DNA of 64,000 bases from Polaribacter vadi (GTDB lineage: Bacteria; Bacteroidota; Bacteroidia; Flavobacteriales; Flavobacteriaceae). Below are positions 46,169-54,649 of the stretch, one piece after another (the stretch's first letter is position 1; every line of letters starts with the position of its first letter). The notes under the pieces were generated by a model that saw only the letters and a program-made list of their open reading frames with translations, was not told where the DNA came from and ran no database searches. The position numbers and the translations under genes are program-made. The stretch spans positions 42,059-106,058 of the forward strand of contig NZ_JAHKQL010000009.1 of NCBI RefSeq assembly GCF_018861005.1, given 5' to 3'.

Positions 46169-46780
46169 TTATAAGTTGGTGAAATAGCTTGTAATACCAG
46201 TTAATATACTTTGTACTGCATAAGCTGCTAAAATTAATCCCATAATTTTACTAATTACTGTAATCCCATAGTTTCCAATTCGTTTTTGCAACAAATTTGC
46301 ACCCAAAAGAATTATACAAGTAATACCAATTACCAATAAAACAATTGCAGTTGTTATAACTTGTTGTTGAATTGTATAAAGATGATTATCAGTCATTAAA
46401 ACAACAGCCATAATTGCTCCTGGAGATGCCATAGATGGTATTGCAATAGGGAAAATAGTAACATGTTTATAATCAGTAATTCCACTTTTTTCTAGTTCAG
46501 GTTTGCCATCACCAAAAATCATTGTTAATGCAAATAAGAATAAAATTACACCACCAGAAATTTGAAAAGCATCTAAAGAAACAGACATACCTTCTAGAAT
46601 CAATTGCCCAATTACAATAAAAAATAAAAGAATTAAAAATGCAATTACAGAAGCACGAATAGCAATTTTTTTCTTGTATTTTAAATCGAATTCTTTGGTA
46701 GCTTCTAGGTAAACAGGTATAGTTCCTATAGGATCTATTACAGCAAATACAAAAAATATGGTTGTTAAAAATTCTGCCAT
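46169..46780 (-). CDS. MarC-family integral membrane protein
   Basis: 203 residues with six predicted helices. Family signatures are FFVFAVIDPIGTIPVYL at the N-terminus, FQISGGVILFLFALTMIFG in the middle and IFPIAIPSMASPGAIM in the fourth helix region. The MarC family is of unknown transport function; the old drug-resistance link was withdrawn. It lies six bases after the DUF3124 lipoprotein gene on the same strand, so the two are co-transcribed. Confidence 0.9.
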   Translation of the reverse strand: MAEFLTTIFFVFAVIDPIGTIPVYLEATKEFDLKYKKKIAIRASVIAFLILLFFIVIGQLILEGMSVSLDAFQISGGVILFLFALTMIFGDGKPELEKSGITDYKHVTIFPIAIPSMASPGAIMAVVLMTDNHLYTIQQQVITTAIVLLVIGITCIILLGANLLQKRIGNYGITVISKIMGLILAAYAVQSILTGITSYFTNL

Positions 46781-46786
46781 TTTAGT

Positions 46787-47296
46787 TTATTTAATTCGTT
46801 TAGCTTGTGTTGTAAAAGATAACCCTTGTTGACTCATTGTTGATGTCATTACTGCTTCAAAAATAGGTTCTGGTGTGTTTTTTTGCTTTTTCCACTCAAA
46901 AATAAAATTAGAACCAGTACCACCAGTTACGTCTTTTTCTCCAATTATGATTTCTGTGGTTTCTAATGGAGCAATAAAAATAGGATAATCAAAATATTTT
47001 CGAATCGATTTGCCTTCAGTATCAAAATATTCGGCTTTTAAAAGATAAATGGTATCTAAATCGCTTGTATTTCTTATGCTTATCATCGATGTTAAACTTA
47101 TTTTTTTACTATCAGTAAAACTATAAATTTCAGAATAAATAGAAAGGTAAGATTTTCCATATTCTAAAGAATCGTTTAAAACATGATTTATTTTTCGCTT
47201 CGACCAGTTTTCTGAATTTAAAGTATCGATTCCGTTTTTCTTTTCACAATTAAAAATCAGGAATATTAAAACTAATACAAGATATTTTGGTTTCAT
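46787..47296 (-). CDS. DUF3124 lipoprotein
   Basis: 169 residues with a short lipoprotein signal (lipidation at C17, FLIFNCEKK). The mature domain matches DUF3124: YLSIYSEIYSFTDSKKISLTS, SIRNTSDLDTIYL, YFDTEGKSIRKYFDYPIFI, GGTGSNFIFEW, and a closing EAVMTSTMSQQGLSFTTQ. It is predicted to be a small beta-sandwich in the periplasm or on the outer membrane. Function unknown. It forms a two-gene unit with marC. Confidence 0.85.
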   Translation of the reverse strand: MKPKYLVLVLIFLIFNCEKKNGIDTLNSENWSKRKINHVLNDSLEYGKSYLSIYSEIYSFTDSKKISLTSMISIRNTSDLDTIYLLKAEYFDTEGKSIRKYFDYPIFIAPLETTEIIIGEKDVTGGTGSNFIFEWKKQKNTPEPIFEAVMTSTMSQQGLSFTTQAKRIK

Positions 47297-47388
47297 AAAG
47301 TTAATATTTTCAAATTTCTAACAATTTAATTTCTATAAACAAATATATTGTATTTTACTTAGATATTTTTTGGTTGCTTACTTTTTGT

Positions 47389-48252
47389 CTACCCTAAATA
47401 ATAACGTAAAACCTCTGTTTTATATTTGTTTTTCAAACGTTTAATAGCTCTTTGTTTTACTTGTCTTACACGTTCTCTAGTTAAATCGAATGTTTCTCCA
47501 ATTTCACTTAAACTAGTAGGTTTGTAGTTGCCTAAACCAAAAAACATTTTAATTACCTTAGCTTCTTTTTGAGTAAGTATATTTAAAGCCCTTTCAATAT
47601 CTGTATTTAAAGACTCTTTCATTAACTTTTTATCGGGTCTTGGAAACTCATTTGTCTTTAAAACATTATATAAATTTGTATCTTCACCATCTTTAAAAGG
47701 CGCATCCATAGAAAGGTGTTTGCCAGAATTTTTCATAGATTGTGTAACACTACTTACAGTAGTATCTAACTCATTTGCAATCTCTACATAAGTTGGTATT
47801 CTTTCGTTTTGTTGTTCTAATTTAGAGTATACTTTTTTAATTTTACTAATGCTACCAATTTTATTTAAAGGCAAACGCACAATTCTAGATTGTTCTGCTA
47901 AAGCAGACATAATCGATTGACGAATCCACCAAACTGCATAAGAAATAAATTTAAAACCTCTTGTTTCATCAAAACGTTTGGCTGCTTTTACAAGACCTAA
48001 ATTGCCTTCATTAATTAAATCAGACAATTTTAAACCTTGTCCTTGGTATTGTTTTGCAACAGAAACCACAAAACGTAAATTTGCTTTTACCAATTTATCT
48101 AAAGCTCTGCCATCTCCTTTTTTTATTTTTAAAGCCAATTCAACTTCTTCATCAGCCGTAATTAATCCTATTTTACTAATTTCTTGAAAATATTTTTCTA
48201 AGGATTTTTCATCACGATTGGTTACTTGTTTTGCAATTTTAAGTTGTCTCAT
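47389..48252 (-). CDS. RNA polymerase sigma factor, RpoD/SigA type
   Basis: 287 residues, sigma-70 of the short Bacteroidota primary type without region 1.1. Region 1.2 ([24 protein letters not shown]), region 2 ([57 protein letters not shown]), region 3 ([27 protein letters not shown]) and region 4 with helix-turn-helix ([28 protein letters not shown]) are complete. Compared with the flavobacterial housekeeping factor as I remember it, several otherwise fixed positions differ, so this may be a second, group-2 paralogue rather than the primary factor. Monocistronic. Confidence 0.85.
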   Translation of the reverse strand: MRQLKIAKQVTNRDEKSLEKYFQEISKIGLITADEEVELALKIKKGDGRALDKLVKANLRFVVSVAKQYQGQGLKLSDLINEGNLGLVKAAKRFDETRGFKFISYAVWWIRQSIMSALAEQSRIVRLPLNKIGSISKIKKVYSKLEQQNERIPTYVEIANELDTTVSSVTQSMKNSGKHLSMDAPFKDGEDTNLYNVLKTNEFPRPDKKLMKESLNTDIERALNILTQKEAKVIKMFFGLGNYKPTSLSEIGETFDLTRERVRQVKQRAIKRLKNKYKTEVLRYYLG

Positions 48253-48388
48253 AAATAAGATTTTTTTTTGATGTTTGAAAGGTGAAATTTTAAAATAGGT
48301 TGTAACAATTAAACTTGTTAGTAAAGTTTATGAATTGTAACTAATGATGTAGAATGTAGAAAAACTAGAAAACAAAATTTGAAGAGAA

Positions 48389-48429
48389 ATCAGCAGCATT
48401 TCTATTATTTATAATGGTGCTTTGCTGAT
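48389..48429. repeat. Hairpin in the sigma factor / lipoprotein divergent gap
   Basis: ATCAGCA (48389-48395) pairs with TGCTGAT (48423-48429), with partial inner pairing of GCATT and AATGGTGC. It lies in the 384-base gene-free stretch 48253-48636, which otherwise holds only the lipoprotein promoter. It may be in the 5' region of the sigma factor transcript. Its role is unknown. Confidence 0.4.
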
Positions 48430-48575
48430 GTAATTTTGATTTTTTCATAGATCTCGAAATTACATAAAATAAGCCGATTTTAATAAGAAAACAGGTTTTT
48501 TTGTTCGTTTTTAATCAGTTTTTATTGAAAAATGAAGAATTTTAGTTTTTTTGATTGGGTTAACAATCAAATCAT

Positions 48576-48612
48576 TTGCGCTAAAATTAAGTTTGTTTAT
48601 GCTTTAATTTTG
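48576..48612 (+). promoter_or_regulatory. Promoter of lipoprotein gene 48637, shared with gene 6847
   Basis: TAATTTTG at 48605-48612 matches the -7 consensus, with TTG at 48576-48578 in the context TTTGCGCTAAA. Both the 26-base spacing and the 24 bases from the -7 box to the ATG equal those of the gene at 6847. Confidence 0.6.
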
Positions 48613-48636
48613 TATAGAATAAAAACGATAGTAACA

Positions 48637-49128
48637 ATGAAATCTAAACATAAAATTAAAATATTATTAGCAGCTATATTACTTATTAGTTCTTGTAATT
48701 TTAAAAATGAAGAAAAAACGGATTTAAAAAGTAATTCTGATGTTGTTTACATAGAATTAGATAATGGTGATACTGAAATTATCAGAAAAAATTACGAAGA
48801 TGGCTTTGTTTTTGAGAATTGGAACGCATATAATATGGCAAATGCTCAGTTATTAAGTATGGAAAATGATGAGTTTAAAATATCTAAAAATAGAATTATT
48901 TATTTAAAAAAGTTTGTAAATAATCTCTCAGAAACTATACCAAGTTGGTTGCAAACCAATGAAGTGCAAGAAGAAATAAATGATGTAGAAAAAGAATTCA
49001 CTGTTTTAATTGATGAGTTAAACGAATCTACTCAACAAATAAGAGCCAACTGTAAAGAGTTAAATAAAGAATTTAAAGATTTAAGACAAGATATTAATGA
49101 AAGAGTAGAAGATTATACAAATAGCTAA
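48637..49128 (+). CDS. Lipoprotein, paralogue of gene 6847
   Basis: 163 residues. The frame is open further upstream to 48532, but ATG 48637 gives a lipoprotein signal (KIKILLAAILLISSC, C20) and leaves the promoter outside the gene. The core FENWNAY (59-65) to IPSWLQTNEV (101-110) aligns without gaps to the 6847 protein. It is followed by a helical, charged C-terminus (KELNKEFKDLRQDINERVEDY) that is shorter than in the paralogue, and it lacks the long Glu/Asp N-terminal segment. I recognise no named family. It has its own promoter and terminator. A helical envelope-associated protein is all that can be inferred. Confidence 0.85.
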   Translation: MKSKHKIKILLAAILLISSCNFKNEEKTDLKSNSDVVYIELDNGDTEIIRKNYEDGFVFENWNAYNMANAQLLSMENDEFKISKNRIIYLKKFVNNLSETIPSWLQTNEVQEEINDVEKEFTVLIDELNESTQQIRANCKELNKEFKDLRQDINERVEDYTNS

Positions 49129-49154
49129 TTTTTTTTAACTGAAAAAGAAAATTA

Positions 49155-49188
49155 AAAAGCCGTTTCAAAATTTTTTGAAACGGCTTTT
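49155..49188. terminator. Bidirectional terminator
   Basis: AAAAGCCGTTTCAAAA (49155-49170) and TTTTGAAACGGCTTTT (49173-49188) form a perfect 16-bp stem with built-in A and T tracts. It separates the lipoprotein gene (+) from the TonB receptor gene (-). Confidence 0.93.
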
Positions 49189-49209
49189 ATATTTTTAAAA
49201 TTTTTTTAC

Positions 49210-51600
49210 CTAAAAACGAAGAGTAGCCCCAATTAAAAAGTTTCTAGTAGCTTGCGGAAAGTAACCTGCATAATCAACTGTAGTTGTAACACCAGCAACA
49301 GACCAATCATCATCGTAAATACCATAATAACCTCTATCTACATATTCCGTGTCAAAAATATTATTTACTAAAGCTGTTAACGTAATTGATTTAAAGATTT
49401 TATTCGGTTTTATTTGATAAACAATGTTTAAATCGCTTGTAAAAAATGAGTCTAAAACATCATTTTCAGAAATAGCACTACTAAAGTTGCTCATAAACTG
49501 TTTGCCTACAAATTTTGATAAAAATGAGATTTGTAAATTTTCTGTAGGATTATAGTTCAACATATTACCAACAACAACATCAGGCGAAAATGAAATGTCT
49601 GTATTACCTAATGCAGTAGGATTTTCGTTTCCATCTCTAGTAACAAAGAAATCTCTGTTTTTATTAGAACTAAAAGCAGCATTTGGTTTTATAGAAAATT
49701 TATTAGAGATTTTAATATCTGCATCAATTTCTAAACCTAATCTGTAACTACTACCAGAAGTAGCTCTAATAGGCGCTCCAACATCATCTAAAGCACCAGT
49801 TAAAACTAACTGATTTTTATAATCCATGTAGTAGATATTAGTGTTTAGTTTAATGGTTGGTTTGTTTAAACGCCATCCAAATTCTAAATCGTTTAACCTT
49901 TCAGGAGTTGTAACATCACCTTCAAAATCGTTTCTATTTGGCTCTCTGTTTGCCACAGCAAAAGAAGTATATAGTTTATTACTATTGTTAATTTTATAGG
50001 TTAATCCGAATTTAGGATTAAAAAAACTAAAACTAGCATCTACATCTATAGGATCTCTATCAGAAGTTAAACCTGCAGTTTCGTAATTTACAAATCTACC
50101 TTGTAAATCTGCATAACCAGCAAGGTTTTCGCTAATATCAAAAGTAGCTTTTGTAAATACAGAAAAATCTGTTTTTTTAGCATCAGAAAAATAATAACGA
50201 TCTCTGATATTTGCATTTTCAGATAATTCTTTTGCCCAAATAACTTCACCAAAATGATCTCCAGTATAATTAGAATACGAAATTCCTGAAATTAAATTTA
50301 AGTGATCAGTTTTATAATTTGTATTAAAATTTACAACATAAAAATCATTTTCTAGCCAACGTCTTCTAATTACATCTGTAATTGGTACAACTTCACCCCA
50401 ATCATTAATATAAGAATCTGTAGCAACAACAATACCATCATATAAATCTATTTCATCTGTATCGTCTTCAAACTGCTCAAAAAAACCAGATCCTTTTGTA
50501 TAATTTAATCCTAAGTTTGTAGACCAATTGTCGTTTAATTTTTCATTCCAATGCAATTGATAATGATTTTGACCATAATCATCTACTTCATTATCATAAG
50601 TGTACGGATTTTGTCTTCTGTCTGCAGCTAATTCATCCGCAGTTAAACCATACCAAGCTTGGTAGGTTTTTTCTTTTCCGCCAAAAGTAATCGCTTTAAT
50701 TAATGTATTTTCATCTGTATAACTACCTTGTAAATAGTAAGATTTTAAATCTGAAGTAGCTCTATCAATATAACCATCAGAAGAAATATTAGATAAACGT
50801 CCTGCAATTTCTATATGATCGTTAATTTTTCCAGTACTAAATTTTACAGTATGTTTTCTGGTGTTGTAAGAACCAAAAGAATTAGAGATTTCTCCAAAAG
50901 CTTCATCAGAAACTGCATCTGTTAAAATATTTAAACTTGCACCAAAAGCTCCAGAACCATTGGTTGATGTACCTACACCTCTTTGCAGTTGTAAGTTTTG
51001 AGTTGATGAAGCAAAATCACCCAAATTAACCCAAAAAGTTCCATGACTTTCTGCATCATTATAAGGAATTCCGTTTACAGTTACATTAATTCTTTCTCCA
51101 TTAGAACCACGAACGCTCATATAAGTATAACCCACACCTGCACCAGCATCTGAAGAAGAAACCACAGAAGGCATATAGTTTAATAGAATAGGTATGTCTT
51201 GCCCTAAATTACGTTTTGTAATTTCTTTTTTTGATAAATTAGAGAAGGTTACTGGCACATCTGTATTTGCACGAACTGCAGATACTAAAACTTCTTCCAA
51301 AACAGTTTCATCTTGTTTTAAAATGATGTCATAAGCTTCATTTTGGTTGATGATAATTTTATCAGAAATCGTTTTGTAGCCTAAAAAAGAAACTTCTAAA
51401 GTGTAAGTCCCTTTTGCTAATTTTAAACTAAAATTACCATCAAAATCTGTTGATGTTCCTAGTTTCTTTTCTTTAACTAAAATAGATGCTCCAGCTAAAG
51501 GTTTTTTGTTTTCGTCGTAAACAGTTCCTTTTACAGTAAACGATTGGGCGTTTGCAATAATATTTGCAAACAAGAATAAAAAAAAGGTAATTTTTTTCAT
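49210..51600 (-). CDS. TonB-dependent receptor under TPP riboswitch control, probable thiamine uptake
   Basis: 796 residues, outer membrane. Signal peptide (MKKITFFLFLFANIIANAQ), a CarboxypepD_reg-like domain (about 20-100: VKGTVYDENKKPLAGASILVKE ... GYKTISD), and a TonB-box-like segment (VLEEVLVSAVRA). Next come the plug (about 115-230: PILLNYMPSVVSSSDAGAGVGYTYMSVRGSNG) and a 22-strand-type barrel ending NFLIGATLRF. The message begins with a TPP riboswitch (51757-51870). By established logic for this RNA class the gene product serves thiamine metabolism, most likely uptake of thiamine or a precursor. It is single in its transcript as far as can be seen. Confidence 0.9.
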   Translation of the reverse strand: MKKITFFLFLFANIIANAQSFTVKGTVYDENKKPLAGASILVKEKKLGTSTDFDGNFSLKLAKGTYTLEVSFLGYKTISDKIIINQNEAYDIILKQDETVLEEVLVSAVRANTDVPVTFSNLSKKEITKRNLGQDIPILLNYMPSVVSSSDAGAGVGYTYMSVRGSNGERINVTVNGIPYNDAESHGTFWVNLGDFASSTQNLQLQRGVGTSTNGSGAFGASLNILTDAVSDEAFGEISNSFGSYNTRKHTVKFSTGKINDHIEIAGRLSNISSDGYIDRATSDLKSYYLQGSYTDENTLIKAITFGGKEKTYQAWYGLTADELAADRRQNPYTYDNEVDDYGQNHYQLHWNEKLNDNWSTNLGLNYTKGSGFFEQFEDDTDEIDLYDGIVVATDSYINDWGEVVPITDVIRRRWLENDFYVVNFNTNYKTDHLNLISGISYSNYTGDHFGEVIWAKELSENANIRDRYYFSDAKKTDFSVFTKATFDISENLAGYADLQGRFVNYETAGLTSDRDPIDVDASFSFFNPKFGLTYKINNSNKLYTSFAVANREPNRNDFEGDVTTPERLNDLEFGWRLNKPTIKLNTNIYYMDYKNQLVLTGALDDVGAPIRATSGSSYRLGLEIDADIKISNKFSIKPNAAFSSNKNRDFFVTRDGNENPTALGNTDISFSPDVVVGNMLNYNPTENLQISFLSKFVGKQFMSNFSSAISENDVLDSFFTSDLNIVYQIKPNKIFKSITLTALVNNIFDTEYVDRGYYGIYDDDWSVAGVTTTVDYAGYFPQATRNFLIGATLRF

Positions 51601-51756
51601 TTTAAAAAATTTAAAACGAATAAAAAGAGGTAATTATTCTTGTGTTTAATATTGAATAATTAGTTATTTAAGTCGTTGCAATTTTTTGCTGTAATCTATT
51701 TTTTTTAGACTACTACAGTAATTTTATAAATTGCCTTGCAAAGACGTTAAAAATAT

Positions 51757-51870
51757 AATCCCTAAACAGCATTACCTGTTCTAGGTTCATTGGGTATGAT
51801 CTCAGCTTGAGCTGAATTTATTTCAAAATCTATCAAATTTGGAACTTAATTCAGTTTTAGCACCCCTTTA
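51757..51870 (-). ncRNA. TPP riboswitch (THI element)
   Basis: On the minus strand the conserved thi-box parts occur in order: GGGGTGC (51866-51860), then a long variable P3 arm closed by CTGAATT/AATTCAG, then GCTGAGA, ATACCC, ATGAACCT, CAGGTAATGCTG and TAGGGA (ending about 51759). These match the pyrimidine- and pyrophosphate-sensing helices of TPP riboswitches. It lies about 157 bases upstream of the TonB receptor ATG. No T-tracted terminator is obvious in the gap, so translational control is possible. A -7-like TAATTTTG lies at 51889-51882, just before the aptamer. It takes up much of the 512-base gap 51601-52112. Confidence 0.92.
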
Positions 51871-51881
51871 TGAGAACGCTG

Positions 51882-51889
51882 CAAAATTA
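51882..51889 (-). promoter_or_regulatory. -7 box ahead of the TPP riboswitch
   Basis: TAATTTTG on the minus strand fits TAnnTTTG and would start the RNA just 5' of the aptamer. No -33 TTTG is seen at the normal distance. Confidence 0.4.
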
Positions 51890-52036
51890 AGTGCTAAAAG
51901 TTTCTTATGAAATATAAAATTGATTTTTTTTCAAAGTATATTTCTTTAAAAAAAAAACAAAAATTAAATTAGCTTTCATTTCGCATATGGTGTATTATAT
52001 ACTGCAATAGAGCACATTCTTGCTATAAGAAAACAA

Positions 52037-52044
52037 TAAATTTG
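52037..52044 (+). promoter_or_regulatory. -7 box of the BamA-like gene
   Basis: TAAATTTG matches the -7 consensus 68 bases before the ATG at 52113. A TTG at 52020-52022 is only 14 bases upstream, shorter than usual. Confidence 0.35.
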
Positions 52045-52112
52045 TAACTCAATATAAAAGTGTTCTTTTGTTTTTTTAAGAAAAAACACTTTTTTCTAAT
52101 ACATATCAACTA

Positions 52113-53282
52113 ATGAGAATATCACAGAAAATAGGGTTATTAATTTGTATTCTAACTCTAAGTTTACCTTTAAATGCACAAGAAAAAGAAAGCGGATTAG
52201 ATAAGTTTGTAGAATACTTTACTTTTTATCCAAACAAAGATAAAGTTGCAAAAGATTCTACTTTGTATTTATCAAAAATTATTACAGCTCCTATTTTAAG
52301 TTACTCACCAGAAACGAGTTTAGGTTTTGGAGTTGGTGCAAAATATTTATTTAAGTTTAAAGGAAGTGGAGAAGAAACAAGAACTTCTAATATGCCAGTT
52401 TCTTTGTTATATACGCTTAAAAATCAGTTTTTTGTATATTCTGGATTCGAGATTTTTACAAATCAGGAAAAATGGGTAATATCAGGTAATATAATTTTTC
52501 AAAATTACCCAAGATTGTATTATGGAATTGGTCAAAATTCACCAGAAACAAACGAAGAAAATTACGATAATTATCAATTTTTATTCGAACCTATTTTATT
52601 AAAACAGGCATTTACACGTTATCTGTTTTTAGGTGGTGGTGTGCGTTATAATAAAATTTATAAAACTAAAATAGAACCCAATAAATTATTAGCTACTAAT
52701 CAGCCTTCAGGTTTTGATGGTTCTACTTCTGTCGGTTTTGAGTTAGCAGCTTTGTATGATAGTAGAGATAATATTTTAAATGCCTCTAAAGGTTGGTATT
52801 TAGAATTAACCAGAGGTTTTTATGGAACGGCTTTAGGAGGTACTCATCAATTTGAGTTAACAAGATTCGATTTAAGACATTATTTAAAAGTGTCTCAAAA
52901 AAATGATGATGTTTTGGCTTTTCAAGCTATTGGACATTTTGCAAATGGAGATACACCTTTGTCTGAATTGGCGCTTTTTGGTAACGAAGAAATTATGCGT
53001 GGTTATATTGAAGGTAGGTATATTGAAGAAAATTTATTAGCAGCACAAGTTGAGTATAGAAAAACGTTTAAAGATAGCAGATTTGGAATGGTTGCTTTTT
53101 TAGGAGCAGGAGACGTGTTTAACAAATCTAAAGATTTAAGTTTAAATGATATAAAATTGAATTATGGAGTAGGTTTGCGTTTTATGTTAGATAAAAAAGA
53201 AAAATTAAATATCAGGTTCGATTACGGAATGGGTAGCGAAACTGATGGAAACTTTTATGTAAATATTGCAGAAGCTTATTAG
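52113..53282 (+). CDS. BamA/TamA-family outer-membrane barrel protein (surface antigen D15-like)
   Basis: 389 residues. Signal peptide (MRISQKIGLLICILTLSLPLNAQ), then a short linker without POTRA domains and an Omp85-type beta-barrel (about 55-389). The family's loop-6 region is seen in FGNEEIMRGYIEGRYIEENLLAAQVEYR, where RGY stands for the usual VRGF. Other barrel signatures are AALYDSRDNILNASKGWYLELTRGF and a closing DYGMGSETDGNFYVNIAEAY. Barrels of this kind without POTRA repeats may be lipid or protein export pores. It is monocistronic and convergent with arfB, four bases apart. Confidence 0.87.
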   Translation: MRISQKIGLLICILTLSLPLNAQEKESGLDKFVEYFTFYPNKDKVAKDSTLYLSKIITAPILSYSPETSLGFGVGAKYLFKFKGSGEETRTSNMPVSLLYTLKNQFFVYSGFEIFTNQEKWVISGNIIFQNYPRLYYGIGQNSPETNEENYDNYQFLFEPILLKQAFTRYLFLGGGVRYNKIYKTKIEPNKLLATNQPSGFDGSTSVGFELAALYDSRDNILNASKGWYLELTRGFYGTALGGTHQFELTRFDLRHYLKVSQKNDDVLAFQAIGHFANGDTPLSELALFGNEEIMRGYIEGRYIEENLLAAQVEYRKTFKDSRFGMVAFLGAGDVFNKSKDLSLNDIKLNYGVGLRFMLDKKEKLNIRFDYGMGSETDGNFYVNIAEAY

Positions 53283-53286
53283 AGTT

Positions 53287-53700
53287 TTAATCGAGTCTTG
53301 GTTTTTTACGCAAGGCTTTTTTAAGCGATTTTCGTTTATTTTTCTCAACATTTTTTAAAATTGAAGATCTACTAGGTTTAGTAGGTCTTCTTTTTTTGGG
53401 TTTCACCAAGTTGGTTTTTATCAATTGTAAAAAACGTTTTATAGCTAATTCTTTATTTTTATGTTGCGATCGTGTTTCTTCGCAAAAAAGAATCAAGAGG
53501 TTTTCTTTGGTAAGTTTAGATGCTAATTTGGTTTTTAGAAGTGTTTTTTCATCTTCGGATAAAGAGAGTGAGTTTTCTAAATCGAAAGTCAATTCTATTT
53601 TAGATGATGTTTTATTTACATGTTGCCCACCAGCTCCAGAACTTCTGATGGCTTTGAAGTTTAATTCGTTTATTAATTGATGTTGTTTAAGATCATTCAA
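53287..53700 (-). CDS. arfB: Peptidyl-tRNA hydrolase ArfB (ribosome rescue)
   Basis: About 137 residues. It frees stalled ribosomes by hydrolysing peptidyl-tRNA. The release-factor GGQ motif is in RSSGAGGQHVNKTSSKIEL. The basic C-terminal tail (KPKKRRPTKPSRSSILKNVEKNKRKSLKKALRKK) is the part that inserts into the mRNA channel. No ATG start exists; TTG at 53700 overlaps the stop of the PAP2 gene by eight bases and is preferred over TTG 53709. It is the last gene of the pnuC-nadR-PAP2-arfB run. Confidence 0.92.
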   Translation of the reverse strand: MNDLKQHQLINELNFKAIRSSGAGGQHVNKTSSKIELTFDLENSLSLSEDEKTLLKTKLASKLTKENLLILFCEETRSQHKNKELAIKRFLQLIKTNLVKPKKRRPTKPSRSSILKNVEKNKRKSLKKALRKKPRLD

Positions 53701-54604
53701 TATTAGCAATAATTTTTATACCTGTAAATTCTGATGAAAACTGAGGAATGTAATTAAAAGAAATGCTTCTTTGTTTTTGAGGTAAAATTCCACGCGCTTT
53801 CCAGCTACTTTTTACAATAGACCTTCCTATAAGCGTTCCTATAATTCCACCAGCAACCATATCACTAACCCAATGTTCGTGACTTTTTATATCAGATAAA
53901 AAAGTAATAGCCATTATACTATAAGGAATCCAATAATTATCAAATTCCATTTGAATTACTTTAGCTAAAGCAAAATAACCAGTTGCATGCATAGAAGGTA
54001 AACTAGTTCCTTTTGCACTACCATATAAATAACCATCTCTGCTATTAAAAAAATCCCAATTATTATTGGTAAATGGTTCTGAAATTACACCATCAATTGG
54101 TCTGTTGGGTCTATTTCTACCTAAAATTGTTTTTAAAGACAATTGTGTTATAATTGTAGAATAAGCAATTGCTTTAAGTGAGTTTGCAGCAGCAAATTGC
54201 CCTCTTTCACTATTGGTAATTAAAGAACCCAAATATACCCCAATAATTGGATAGGTTAAGTAAGAGTTTTCTCCATTAATCCAAACGTTTTTAGAGCTTC
54301 TTAAAAATTTAGGAGTAATATTGGGTAAGCTATAATCTATATTTGGTTCTATATTATTATGATAAAACTTAGTAGTAATTTTATCAGTAGCAATTAATCC
54401 TAAAATACCTGCTGTATAATAACCTGTTTTTTTCCAATCGTTAGAAAATTCTTTTCCTAAAAAAACAAAATCACTTGGTATTGTGTTAAAGCTTGTTTTA
54501 AATACATAACCAGCAGTTTGCAAGTGATTTCTATCAGATGTTTGATTTTGAGAAATTACAGAAATTGAAAAGAAAAATAAGAAACAGGTTACTAAGAATT
54601 TCAT
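53693..54604 (-). CDS. PAP2-family phosphatase
   Basis: 303 residues with a signal peptide (MKFLVTCFLFFFSISVISQ) and several hydrophobic helices. The three PAP2 signatures are KTILGRNRPNRP, GTSLPSMHATGYFA and SDIKSHEHWVSDMVAGG, giving the catalytic histidines. Substrates in this family include phosphatidate, undecaprenyl diphosphate and lipid-A phosphates; which one applies is unknown. The gene overlaps arfB and lies 45 bases downstream of the NadR-like gene in the same direction. Confidence 0.9.
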   Translation of the reverse strand: MKFLVTCFLFFFSISVISQNQTSDRNHLQTAGYVFKTSFNTIPSDFVFLGKEFSNDWKKTGYYTAGILGLIATDKITTKFYHNNIEPNIDYSLPNITPKFLRSSKNVWINGENSYLTYPIIGVYLGSLITNSERGQFAAANSLKAIAYSTIITQLSLKTILGRNRPNRPIDGVISEPFTNNNWDFFNSRDGYLYGSAKGTSLPSMHATGYFALAKVIQMEFDNYWIPYSIMAITFLSDIKSHEHWVSDMVAGGIIGTLIGRSIVKSSWKARGILPQKQRSISFNYIPQFSSEFTGIKIIANIE

Positions 54605-54649
54605 TTTTTGATTTTTTATAGGATTCTTTTTCAGGATTTAAAAGTACAA

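Noticed and set aside
48532..48636. N-terminal 35-residue extension of the lipoprotein at 48637
   Set aside because: The extension would span the promoter -7 box and would bury the signal peptide in the middle of the protein.
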